Below are positions 1 to 6,648 of a DNA stretch of 11,422 bases, one piece after another. The stretch covers positions 1-11,422 of the forward strand of contig JBEBXQ010000147.1 of the NCBI GenBank assembly GCA_040391535.1. Reading direction: 5' to 3'. The stretch is from JBEBXQ01 sp040391535. Its GTDB lineage: Bacteria > Bacteroidota > Bacteroidia > Cytophagales > Spirosomataceae. Every line of letters begins with the position of its first letter. Position 1 is the first letter of the stretch. Below the pieces are notes generated by a model. That model did no database searches. It saw nothing but the letters and a program-made list of their open reading frames with translations, and had not been told where the DNA came from. Position numbers and translations under genes: made by a program.

Positions 1-134
1 TCTTGCTGGTCGGGATTTTGTTTAATCCATTGTTCCCAGAATTGCCCGGCAGCTCTATCTTTCTCCAGTATCCATTCACAAAAAAACGGATCCATAAGAA
101 AGTCATCGGTTTTGAAATTGCGGTAATCTTTCAT
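1..134 (-). CDS. FecR-like anti-sigma factor, N-terminal fragment (runs off the left edge)
   Basis: Only the first 44 codons lie in the window, read leftward from an ATG at 134-132. The peptide begins MKDYRNFKTDDFLMDPFFCE and continues with WIL and then FWEQWIKQNPDQQ. An acidic DDFLxDxxF stretch followed by W...FWxxWxxxxP is the pattern I know from the cytoplasmic N-terminal domain of Bacteroidota FecR-family anti-sigma factors. These membrane-spanning proteins pass a signal from a TonB-dependent receptor to an ECF sigma factor. The membrane segment and periplasmic FecR domain would lie outside the window, so the assignment rests on this short motif alone. FecR genes usually sit directly downstream of their ECF sigma gene, but the sequence upstream on this strand (135-805) has no such gene. 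The gene therefore appears to be first in its transcript. No Shine-Dalgarno sequence is evident. Confidence 0.72.
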   Translation of the reverse strand, partial: MKDYRNFKTDDFLMDPFFCEWILEKDRAAGQFWEQWIKQNPDQQ

Positions 135-166
135 TATATAAAAGATAGCTACTGACCAGGTAAATA

Positions 167-216
167 GGGTCATTCATTTATATTTCCCGGGAACGGGTAT
201 CATAAATGAATGACCC
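167..216. repeat. Perfect 15-bp inverted repeat (hairpin) upstream of the FecR-like gene
   Basis: GGGTCATTCATTTAT (167-181) is exactly complementary to ATAAATGAATGACCC (202-216), giving a 15-bp perfect stem around a 20-nt interior. Within that interior CCCG (186-189) pairs with CGGG (194-197) around GGAA, which fits a GNRA tetraloop. There is no T-run on either side, so a standard intrinsic terminator is unlikely. The structure ends 32 bp before the FecR-like start codon and would fall in its leader or promoter. An RNA structure in the 5' UTR or an operator for a dimeric regulator are both possible. Confidence 0.7.
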
Positions 217-305
217 GGATACCATAGAATTCAGGCCTGAATAACAGAATGAATGAAAATGTGGTGGCGGAATGAAGACATGATAACGGGTTTCAGAATG
301 AATGA
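170..305. repeat. Cluster of AATGAATGA repeats, two with an AACGGGT half upstream
   Basis: AATGAATGA occurs on the plus strand at 205-213, 248-256 and 297-305, and inverted (TCATTCATT) at 170-178. Two copies share a longer composite unit: AACGGGT (192-198) then 6 nt then the 9-mer, and AACGGGT (285-291) then 5 nt then the 9-mer. The copies at 245-256 and 294-305 share the 12-mer CAGAATGAATGA. Four copies in 136 bp of non-coding DNA exceed chance expectation even at this base composition. They could be operator sites or the remains of a duplicated segment. Confidence 0.5.
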
Positions 306-642
306 TCAGTGGAATAAAATATATCTTCGATAGCTTGATTTGCAGACATTTTATTTGTCGGGATAAATAATATAGAGTGCTTTTGAGATACAGACTTGGC
401 TGTATTGACCACTAAGGGTGGTTGATTTCAGGTCAGAAGGTAATTATGATTTGGGAAAGATCAAAAAATATTGATTAAAATTTTCAAAACAGATTTAAAG
501 GCTGTAAGGTTATTTAAATCAGATGATAAGAATGAACCGCTTAAAGACCATCTGTACGGCCATTTGAAAAAATGAGGATGAATTTTTACAATAATATAAT
601 ATTTACAAGATAGGTGAGATAAATTGTAAGTATAAAAATGCT

Positions 643-671
643 TACTTTTGGGTAAATTAAATTTAAATTTG
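643..671 (+). promoter_or_regulatory. Candidate Bacteroidota -7 elements upstream of the hydrolase
   Basis: Two exact matches to TAnnTTTG lie close together: TACTTTTG (643-650) and TAAATTTG (664-671). For the first, ATTG at 623-626 could be the -33 element, but the 16-bp spacing is short. The second has no good -33 partner. If either is used, the hydrolase mRNA would have a leader of about 130-150 nt. The region is AT-rich, so chance matches are likely. Confidence 0.3.
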
Positions 672-805
672 CAGGAATGAATAATCTGTTACTGTTTAAG
701 CAGGTCTTCCTGGATTATTTAACGGAATAAAGAATGCAGCGATCAACCGGAGTGCATATACATTTTTTTGGGATGTCTCAATTATTAATGCGGGTCTATT
801 GAAAT

Positions 806-1579
806 ATGAAATACGAAGTAAAAGTTAATGGGGGTTTTCGGTATATTGATGAAGGGAAAGGAGAAAATCTTTTGCTGCTCCACGGTTTGTTCGGAGCACT
901 GAGCAACTGGGATGGAGTAATTGAACAATTCTCGGATCGGTACCGTGTTATTATACCCGTTTTACCCATTTATGAGCTTCCTCCCCGTGAAGCAGGTCTG
1001 GAAGCATTACTGGATTTCCTGGAAAGATTTATTTCCTTTCAGCAGCTTGATAACCTTACCATTCTGGGTAATTCTTTAGGAGGGCATATCGGATTAATGT
1101 ATGTATTGAAAAATCCGGATGAGGTAAGAAGGCTTGTGCTTACCGGAAGTTCCGGCCTTTTTGAAAACTCCATGGGTGGTTCCTTTCCGAAAAGAGGCAG
1201 TTATGAATATATTGCTGAAAGGGTTGCCTATACTTTTTACGACCCGGCAGTGGCGACGAAAGAGCTCATCGATGAGGTGTTTGAAACAACAAGCAGTATT
1301 CCCAAATGTATGAGTATCGTAGGGATTGCGAAGTCTGCTCAGCGTCATAACCTCTCAAAAGAACTTCACAGGATCAAAGTGCCGGCCTTGCTGGTATGGG
1401 GTTTGAATGATACAATTACGCCCCCGTATGTAGCTCATGAATTCAGACGGATGATCTCTAATTCTGAATTGCATTTTATTGATAAGTGCTGTCATGCACC
1501 TATGATGGAACATCCTGAGAAGTTTAATGCGATTCTGGAGAAATTCCTTGCTGAAAATCCGGTATTGCAGGAAGCCTGA
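806..1579 (+). CDS. Alpha/beta-hydrolase fold protein, substrate unknown
   Basis: This 257-residue protein has the single-domain alpha/beta-hydrolase layout. LLLLHGLFG (residues 22-30) supplies the oxyanion-hole HG. GNSLGG (88-93) is the nucleophile elbow with Ser90. WGLNDTITPP (198-207) gives the acid Asp202, and CCHAPMMEHP (228-237) gives His230, so the catalytic triad is complete. The DxxGxGxS motif that many relatives carry after strand 4 is replaced by PVLPIYELPP (51-60). From memory, that replacement and the nearby SMGGSFPKRG-like cap segment recur in a Bacteroidota-specific hydrolase subgroup near CBS and NAD-kinase genes. No signal peptide is seen, so it is probably cytoplasmic. An esterase or C-C hydrolase is possible, but the sequence does not fix the substrate. 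The first in-frame ATG fits the fold; there is no Shine-Dalgarno sequence. It is 120 bp from the next gene. Confidence 0.88.
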   Translation: MKYEVKVNGGFRYIDEGKGENLLLLHGLFGALSNWDGVIEQFSDRYRVIIPVLPIYELPPREAGLEALLDFLERFISFQQLDNLTILGNSLGGHIGLMYVLKNPDEVRRLVLTGSSGLFENSMGGSFPKRGSYEYIAERVAYTFYDPAVATKELIDEVFETTSSIPKCMSIVGIAKSAQRHNLSKELHRIKVPALLVWGLNDTITPPYVAHEFRRMISNSELHFIDKCCHAPMMEHPEKFNAILEKFLAENPVLQEA

Positions 1580-1641
1580 TGAAGAAATAAGGAGCAGGAT
1601 GAGGCTTTGCCAAAGCGTATTTGAATTTATGATGAATTAAA

Positions 1642-1673
1642 ATTGGATTATTAGTTATCTTTTTTTAGCTTTC
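1642..1673 (+). promoter_or_regulatory. Candidate promoter for the CBS-nadK-epimerase operon
   Basis: ATTG (1642-1645) and TAGCTTTC (1666-1673) each match the Bacteroidota -33 TTTG and -7 TAnnTTTG elements with one mismatch. Their centres are 26 bp apart, which is the ideal separation. Initiation would fall near 1677-1680, leaving a leader of about 20 nt before the start codon at 1700. This would allow the four-gene run to be transcribed separately from the hydrolase. The match is imperfect and in AT-rich DNA. Confidence 0.38.
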
Positions 1674-1699
1674 GATATAGTCTTAAGCTATCAAAAATT

Positions 1700-2371
1700 A
1701 TGCAAGCAAGCCTGTTGATTGATCCTATGCTGCCTTCACTAAAACCTTCCGACTCTGTTGACAAGGCGCTGGAATGGATGGGTGAATATGCTTTGCAGCA
1801 ACTGGCAGTCGCAGAAAACAATCAGTATAAGGGAATGGTGACGGAGGACAGTCTGCATGCTTTTGATGTGTATAATATGACTATCGCCGATGTCGCACTG
1901 GAGTATCAGGATCTGTTTATTTCAGAAAATCAGCATATTTTTGAAGCCATCAGATTGCTGAATTTCTACGATTTATCTGTCATCGCGGTTCTCGATCAAA
2001 CGCATTCTTTTGCCGGATTAGCAACAGCTCAGAACGTATACCGGATTTTCGGAGAGCAGTTCGGTGTTTCAGAACGTGGAGCCGTCATTGAAATCAAAGT
2101 AGCGCAGCGGGATTATTCGCTTGCCGAGATCAGCCGCCTTGTAGAGTCGAACGGAGTGAAGGTGATCAGTAGTTATTATCATTCTCCTCAGGCGGGCGAC
2201 CCACTCATTGATTCTTATCTTACCTTAAAGCTGAATCAATCCGATATAGCCACCACACTGGCTACACTGGAACGGTTCGGCTATAATATTACCGGTGTTT
2301 ATGCACACGATCCTATCGAAAATATAGATCAGGAACGGCTGGATTCACTGCTTCGTTATCTGGCAACCTGA
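1700..2371 (+). CDS. CBS-domain protein with C-terminal ACT-like domain
   Basis: This 223-residue protein has no signal peptide or membrane segment. Residues 1-116 look like a CBS pair (Bateman module). The first repeat has IDPMLPSLKPSDSVDKALEWM and KGMVTEDSL (44-52); the second has FISENQHIFEAIRLL (73-87) and FAGLATAQNVYRIF (104-117). Residues 128-201 look like an ACT-type fold: VIEIKVAQRDYSLAEISRLVESNGVKVISSYY, then a second strand-helix-strand ending in RFGYNITGVY. CBS pairs bind adenine nucleotides and ACT domains usually bind small ligands such as amino acids, so the protein reads as a pure sensor with no catalytic domain. It starts 12 bp upstream of NAD kinase, which suggests, but does not show, a role linked to NAD(P) or adenylate state. 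The start is the first ATG and lacks a Shine-Dalgarno sequence. Confidence 0.82.
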   Translation: MQASLLIDPMLPSLKPSDSVDKALEWMGEYALQQLAVAENNQYKGMVTEDSLHAFDVYNMTIADVALEYQDLFISENQHIFEAIRLLNFYDLSVIAVLDQTHSFAGLATAQNVYRIFGEQFGVSERGAVIEIKVAQRDYSLAEISRLVESNGVKVISSYYHSPQAGDPLIDSYLTLKLNQSDIATTLATLERFGYNITGVYAHDPIENIDQERLDSLLRYLAT

Positions 2372-2383
2372 GTAATTATTTAT

Positions 2384-3259
2384 ATGAGAATAGCACTCCA
2401 CGGCCGTACATTCTCTGAAGCGGCAAAGCCGTTTATTCAGAATATGTTTGACGAGCTGTCACTTAGAAATATTGAAGTGGTACTTACCCATGTGTTCAGG
2501 GATTTCCTTGAACAACAGGGAGTGGCCCATTACAGCCGTTGTTTTTTCGGGTCGGGTTCGGATCTTCCTGATGTAAGACTGATTGTGAGCATGGGCGGTG
2601 ACGGTACTTTACTGGAAACCGTGGCACTGGTGGGTGCACGGCAGACGGCCGTTATTGGTATTAATGTAGGAAGGCTGGGTTTTCTGGCGACTGTTCCGCC
2701 TGAAAGAATCTCAGAACTGATTATAGCACTGGAGGCGGGTCAGTATAAAATTGATGAACGTTCGCTGGTTGAAATTGAATCGAATGCTCCTATTTTTCAG
2801 GGACTGAATTTCGGACTGAATGATTTTGCCATTACCAAGACGGATTCATCGTCCATGATTACCGTTCATTCTTATATCAATGGTGAATTCCTGAATTCTT
2901 ACTGGGCTGATGGCCTGGTTATTTCCACACCCACCGGATCGACAGGATATTCGCTTAGCTGCGGAGGACCGGTGCTGATGCCAAATTCCAAAAATTTTAT
3001 CGTTACGCCGATCAGTCCGCACAACCTTAATGTGAGGCCATTGGTGGTGGAGGATAGCGCAGTACTTAGTTTTGAGGTCAGAAGCCGCAGCAAGAACTTT
3101 ATGCTTTCGCTGGATTCCCGTTCTGAGATTGTAGACGAATCGACCAGGGTTACACTCCGGAAAGCAGCATTTGTCGCGAGGCTTGTCAAAATGACTGACG
3201 ATCGTTTTTTTGATACTCTGCGCAGTAAACTTTCCTGGGGCCTGGATATGCGTAATTAA
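2384..3259 (+). CDS. nadK: NAD kinase (ATP-NAD kinase)
   Basis: NAD kinase phosphorylates the 2'-hydroxyl of NAD's adenosine ribose to give NADP in the cytoplasm, the only known de novo route to NADP. Family hallmarks appear in order: GGDGT (residues 71-75) with the catalytic Asp73, INVGRLGFL (93-101), LNDFAI (145-150), the nucleotide-binding STPTGSTGYSLSCGGP (181-196), and the conserved SPHNLNVRPLV (211-221). At 291 residues it has the usual length and is intact. The ATG at 2384 begins MRIALHGRTF, a typical first beta strand, 12 bp after the CBS-ACT stop; the next gene starts 13 bp downstream. In the Bacteroidota neighbourhoods I recall, nadK is followed by an isoprenyl transferase and BamA genes. 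Here it is followed by an epimerase. Confidence 0.97.
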   Translation: MRIALHGRTFSEAAKPFIQNMFDELSLRNIEVVLTHVFRDFLEQQGVAHYSRCFFGSGSDLPDVRLIVSMGGDGTLLETVALVGARQTAVIGINVGRLGFLATVPPERISELIIALEAGQYKIDERSLVEIESNAPIFQGLNFGLNDFAITKTDSSSMITVHSYINGEFLNSYWADGLVISTPTGSTGYSLSCGGPVLMPNSKNFIVTPISPHNLNVRPLVVEDSAVLSFEVRSRSKNFMLSLDSRSEIVDESTRVTLRKAAFVARLVKMTDDRFFDTLRSKLSWGLDMRN

Positions 3260-3272
3260 AGAAACAGACTAT

Positions 3273-4307
3273 ATGCAACTGACTTTTCATCCCTTCAATC
3301 TCAATCTGAGACATACGTTTACCATTGCACACGATTCCCGTGATGTACAACCTACATTGATCGTCGAACTTCATGATGGCTACGGAATGAGTGGTTTAGG
3401 TGAAGCTACTTCCAATAAGTATTACGGAGTGACCATCGAAGGAATGATCAGTTCGTTGCAATCCATAGAACACATCCTGAGTGATTATCAATGGGGGACT
3501 CCCGAAGAACTCTGGCAGCTTGTGCATCCTTATCTCCGTGATAATTCATTTGCACAATGCGCTCTCGACCAGGCCGCACATGATCTTTATGCTAAAAAGC
3601 AAGGCAAAAAACTTTATGATTCATGGGGATTAAAGCCCAATGAAACCATCCTGACCAATTATACCATTGGTATTGACAGCATCGAGAAAATGGTAGCTAA
3701 AATGAAAGAAATTCCCTGGCCGATTTATAAAATAAAACTCGGGACAGAGGATGATCTGGCTATTGTTTCTGAATTGAGAAAATATACGGATGCCGTTTTC
3801 CGTGTAGATGCCAATTGTGCCTGGGATGCGGCTAAAACCATCGGAATTGCACCGAAACTGAAAGCTCTGGGTGTTGAATTTATTGAACAGCCTTTACCGG
3901 CGGAGGATCTGGAAGAAATGAAGCAGGTATATGAAAAAAGTGTATTGCCTGTCATTGCTGATGAAAACTGTATTCTGGAGGAGGATGTCGCTACGTGCGC
4001 CGGTTATTTTCATGGTGTTAATGTGAAACTGACAAAATGCGGCGGCTTAACACCGGCCCTCAGGATGCTGAAACAGGCCAGATCGCTGGGTATGAAAACC
4101 ATGGTAGGCTGCATGACCGAAACCAGTGTAGGTATTTCCGCTATCGGGCATCTGCTCCCTTTGCTTGATTATGTGGATATGGACGGAACCATGCTCATTA
4201 ATAATGATCCGGCTGCTGGGGTTACATTTGACTACGGACAGATCATTTTCCCGGACCGGACCGGTACCGGAGCCATCTTTAACTCATCATCAGTCTTTAC
4301 AAAATGA
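3273..4307 (+). CDS. Dipeptide epimerase, enolase superfamily (L-Ala-D/L-Glu type)
   Basis: This 344-residue protein has the complete mandelate-racemase/muconate-lactonizing-enzyme layout. The capping domain is at about 1-120 and the barrel follows. Catalytic lysines are in the KIKLG motif (Lys153, Lys155) and in KLTKCGG (Lys255). Metal ligands are Asp179 (VDAN), Glu205 (IEQP) and Asp230 (ADEN). The DMD at 302-304 is the DxD motif that in dipeptide epimerases holds the substrate's free amino group. Members epimerize the C-terminal residue of dipeptides such as L-Ala-D-Glu, often in murein-peptide recycling. Exact dipeptide specificity cannot be read here. I chose ATG 3273 because it opens MQLTFHPFNLNLRHTF, the expected first strand; the longer frame from 3210 runs back into nadK. 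Its stop overlaps the next start in ATGA (4304-4307). Confidence 0.92.
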   Translation: MQLTFHPFNLNLRHTFTIAHDSRDVQPTLIVELHDGYGMSGLGEATSNKYYGVTIEGMISSLQSIEHILSDYQWGTPEELWQLVHPYLRDNSFAQCALDQAAHDLYAKKQGKKLYDSWGLKPNETILTNYTIGIDSIEKMVAKMKEIPWPIYKIKLGTEDDLAIVSELRKYTDAVFRVDANCAWDAAKTIGIAPKLKALGVEFIEQPLPAEDLEEMKQVYEKSVLPVIADENCILEEDVATCAGYFHGVNVKLTKCGGLTPALRMLKQARSLGMKTMVGCMTETSVGISAIGHLLPLLDYVDMDGTMLINNDPAAGVTFDYGQIIFPDRTGTGAIFNSSSVFTK

Positions 4308-5380
4308 ACCGGATTCTTTGGGCCAATGCAGTTCCTGACCGTTCGGTACTTGCTGAAGGACAGGAAGAAATGCTATGGTTTACAGGGACTGATTACCTTG
4401 GACTGGCACATCATCCTGAATTTCTGCATTTTATTCAGGAAGGTCTGTCGCAGCTGGGGACGCATTATGGCAGCTCAAGGAATAATACGCTTCGTCTGAA
4501 AATTTATGAAGAAGCAGAAACCTTACTGGCCGGTTACCTTGGTGCTCCCGCTGCGCTTTCGGTTTCTTCAGGAATGTGGGCAGGGCAGCTGCTACTGAAA
4601 ATGCTCTGTCATATTATTCCTGAACCTTTTCAGGTTCATTACGCACCACAGGTCCATCCGGCTATTGCCGGTGAAGGATATAAGGCTGAAGCAGGTTCAT
4701 GGAAGGGTTGGGCAGAAGAACTGATACAGAAAATTTCATCAGAAAAAAGGAAATCAACACACGTTATACTGACGGATGGCGTGGGTTCGCCATGGGTGGA
4801 AAAGTATGATTTCTCTGTTTTTCAAAAACTGGAAACCGATCAGCAGGTAGTGCTGATTATTGACGATTCGCATGGATTTGGTATAGTAGGGGATGAGGGG
4901 CGGGGTACACAATCAGCAATCGTGCCACAACCTGGCCTGGATGTTATCTCAGTAGGTTCAATGAACAAGGGCCTGGGTATACCGGGAGGGGTGATTGCCG
5001 GTGATAGCCGGTATCTTCATCAGATCCGGAGTTCAGGGTGGTTTTCCGGAGCATCACCTTTTTCTCCGGCCTACGCTTACGCGCTGGTTCGGATGATCCG
5101 CTCCGGCATTTATCAGACTCAATTTAATTGTCTGCGGCAAAATCTTGATTTTCTTGAAAAAGAAGGCTTGTTCGCATCTCCGGATTGGACTGGTTTTGAA
5201 GGATATCCGGTTTTATGCTCTGAAAATCAACGCTTACATCAGAAACTGATGGATCATCAGATGCTGACGTCTTGCTTTGCTTACCCCACCGCGCAGGATA
5301 ACCCCGTGGTAAGGCTGGTGATTAACGCAAGCCATACCCAAAGTGATCTGAAAAAACTGGGAAGTGTACTGTTAAGCTGA
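4304..5380 (+). CDS. Alpha-oxoamine-synthase-like PLP enzyme (BioF/KBL fold type I), substrate unknown
   Basis: This 358-residue fold-type-I PLP enzyme most resembles the 8-amino-7-oxononanoate synthase / 2-amino-3-ketobutyrate CoA ligase group. Family-like segments are DYLGLAHHPE (30-39), YGSSRNNTLRLKIYEEAE (55-72), SSGMWAG (88-94), DDSHGFGIVGDEGRG (187-201) and SMNKGLGIPGG (219-229). By analogy with BioF, Asp187 would contact the pyridine nitrogen, His190 the PLP oxygen, Lys222 would form the Schiff base, and His118 (QVHPAIAGEG) would stack on PLP. It is some 30-40 residues shorter than typical BioF, and GIPGG after the lysine departs from the usual sequence. I doubt it is the biotin enzyme: no bio genes are nearby, and it overlaps the dipeptide epimerase by 4 bp, implying translational coupling. 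An aminotransferase-like or acyltransferase role on an amino acid from peptide catabolism is possible. Confidence 0.82.
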   Translation: MNRILWANAVPDRSVLAEGQEEMLWFTGTDYLGLAHHPEFLHFIQEGLSQLGTHYGSSRNNTLRLKIYEEAETLLAGYLGAPAALSVSSGMWAGQLLLKMLCHIIPEPFQVHYAPQVHPAIAGEGYKAEAGSWKGWAEELIQKISSEKRKSTHVILTDGVGSPWVEKYDFSVFQKLETDQQVVLIIDDSHGFGIVGDEGRGTQSAIVPQPGLDVISVGSMNKGLGIPGGVIAGDSRYLHQIRSSGWFSGASPFSPAYAYALVRMIRSGIYQTQFNCLRQNLDFLEKEGLFASPDWTGFEGYPVLCSENQRLHQKLMDHQMLTSCFAYPTAQDNPVVRLVINASHTQSDLKKLGSVLLS

Positions 5381-5385
5381 TGGTA

Positions 5386-6438
5386 TCAGAATTTCGGACA
5401 GGACAGCATTTTGGTGTTCTTCTTTGTTTTGGGCTTGCCTGGAGGGAAATTTTCAAATAAATAGGAGATAGAAATTTCATGAGCGCCGCCACTGCCTATA
5501 CCCAATGTTGAAATAGTGGCATCGTAGCTGTAGCCGATGGAAAACTTATCCTTCCTGAATCCGGCCAGAAAAATAAGGGATTCATGATTGTTAATATTTT
5601 CAGCATATTTTTTGACCGGAATACCACGATACCACATCCCCACCACCAAAGGGGAATAGGTGACGTATAAGCCCAGATCCAGCTGGTCAAACTTTCCCTG
5701 ATGTTTATAATGTATAGCCGGGGAAATCGTCTTTTCCTTGTCTATTTCATTGCCCAGATAAGTATAGCCCGAAAACGGAATCCTTAATCCGGCATGAAAT
5801 GAAGTTTTCATGGGTAATCTGGCCTCCGATCCGTTAGCCGCTTGTGTAAAAGCCAGATCAGGGCGGTTGATATGGTGGACAGAAAGGCCTGCCCAGTACC
5901 AGTCAGAATACACCATTCCTCCGGAAGAAAAATCAGCATAAGAGATCTGCGGCAAGCCGTTGGTAACAACCGGGTCCTGAGTAGGATTGCCGTTCGGGCC
6001 GTTGTTCGAAAACTGATCACCGAAAGTCAGGCCGAAATAATCGAAAGCTCTTGTGACATAACTTCCCTGTAAACCCAGACGAAGATAGGTCTGGTCATTG
6101 AGCTGAATCTGATACGAATAGACACCGCCAATCTCAGTAGATTTGAGATTACCAATGCCCTGGCTGTCAAATGTAGCCAGTATACCCACTCCACTGTTGA
6201 AACGGTCAAAGAACATATCACCACTGAAACTGGAAGTAACGAAGTTAGCGGAAAGGGACGGCCATTGGTTCCTGTAATTAACGGTTGCCCGGGGAGCCAG
6301 GGCTCCGCCAGCCAATGCAGGGTTGAGATACAGGGGATTCGCATAAAATTGCGAAAATTGCGGATCCTGGCTCCAACCATTCAGAGAAAAAAGGGTCAAT
6401 AAAAATATACAAAGTTTCTTTATCATCTGTTGCAACAT
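5386..6438 (-). CDS. PorP/SprF family outer-membrane protein
   Basis: This 350-residue protein begins with a signal peptide (KKLCIFLLTLFSLNGWS, about 7-23, cleavage likely before Gln24). The mature N-terminus carries the family signature QDPQFSQFYANPLYLNPALAG (24-44). The rest alternates short amphipathic strands ending in aromatic or glycine residues, as expected of an outer-membrane beta barrel, and the C-terminus is Cys-Pro-Lys-Phe. PorP/SprF proteins work with type IX secretion; SprF of Flavobacterium johnsoniae is needed to deliver the adhesin SprB. Type B cargo proteins are often encoded next to a PorP/SprF relative, and here the divergent neighbour at 6649 is such a cargo. The start could be Met1 or Met5 (MIKKLC), which is nearer the signal peptide; a GAAGG lies just upstream of Met1. 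Its stop is only 5 bp from the convergent PLP-enzyme stop. Confidence 0.93.
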   Translation of the reverse strand: MLQQMIKKLCIFLLTLFSLNGWSQDPQFSQFYANPLYLNPALAGGALAPRATVNYRNQWPSLSANFVTSSFSGDMFFDRFNSGVGILATFDSQGIGNLKSTEIGGVYSYQIQLNDQTYLRLGLQGSYVTRAFDYFGLTFGDQFSNNGPNGNPTQDPVVTNGLPQISYADFSSGGMVYSDWYWAGLSVHHINRPDLAFTQAANGSEARLPMKTSFHAGLRIPFSGYTYLGNEIDKEKTISPAIHYKHQGKFDQLDLGLYVTYSPLVVGMWYRGIPVKKYAENINNHESLIFLAGFRKDKFSIGYSYDATISTLGIGSGGAHEISISYLFENFPPGKPKTKKNTKMLSCPKF

Positions 6439-6648
6439 ATGGCCTTCAAAACAGTAATCATTATAAGAGGAGATACGTATTCATTGGCTGTTATGTGTAA
6501 AAATATCATGACTTTTATAAATAATGACCAAGTTAACGGCATTTTCGTTGGAAAACGCTTAAAATTTTCCAATTTTAAATTCGTTTAGAATCTACATACT
6601 CCCTTTAATTGTTTACCTGTATCTGAGGATTTGAGTAATTAACGAAAG
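6439..6648. promoter_or_regulatory. Divergent intergenic region between PorP/SprF and the secreted cargo
   Basis: This 210 bp AT-rich gap must carry promoters for both divergent genes. I found no exact TAnnTTTG element on either strand. The best plus-strand approximation is TAAATTCG (6576-6583), with one mismatch and GTTG (6547-6550) upstream at a spacing that is too long. No strong inverted repeat is seen. A shared control region is inferred from the divergent layout only. Confidence 0.35.

Larger units (their letters stand above)
135..805. other. AT-rich intergenic region between divergent FecR-like and hydrolase genes
   Basis: This 671 bp stretch has stops in all frames and no convincing ORF; the ATG-initiated frames I followed end after about 10 codons. 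Its left third (167-305) holds a perfect inverted repeat and several AATGAATGA copies, listed separately. A second, weaker plus-strand hairpin lies at 404-426 (9 bp including two G-U pairs, 5-nt loop, no T-run). The right part, about 570-675, is very AT-rich and contains two matches to the Bacteroidota -7 element. The palindrome TCAGGCCTGA lies at 231-240 and overlaps GAATTC at 227-232. The region probably carries promoters for both flanking genes. It could also hold an unrecognised small RNA or a decayed gene. Confidence 0.6.

Noticed and set aside
299..334. Short plus-strand ORF starting ATGAATGATCAG
   Set aside because: It ends after about 11 codons, has no ribosome-binding site, and starts within a repeated motif.
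1604..1616. Hairpin GCTTT-gcc-AAAGC after the hydrolase as a terminator
   Set aside because: The stem is only 5 bp with a 3-nt loop and no T-run follows; chance is a sufficient explanation.
3210..3272. In-frame extension of the dipeptide epimerase to an ATG at 3210
   Set aside because: It would overlap nadK by 50 bp and add 21 residues that do not fit the family; the ATG at 3273 gives the expected first strand.
4304..5380. Assignment as bioF (biotin synthesis)
   Set aside because: The protein is short, its lysine motif is atypical, and no other biotin genes are in the window; only the broader alpha-oxoamine-synthase-like call is supported.
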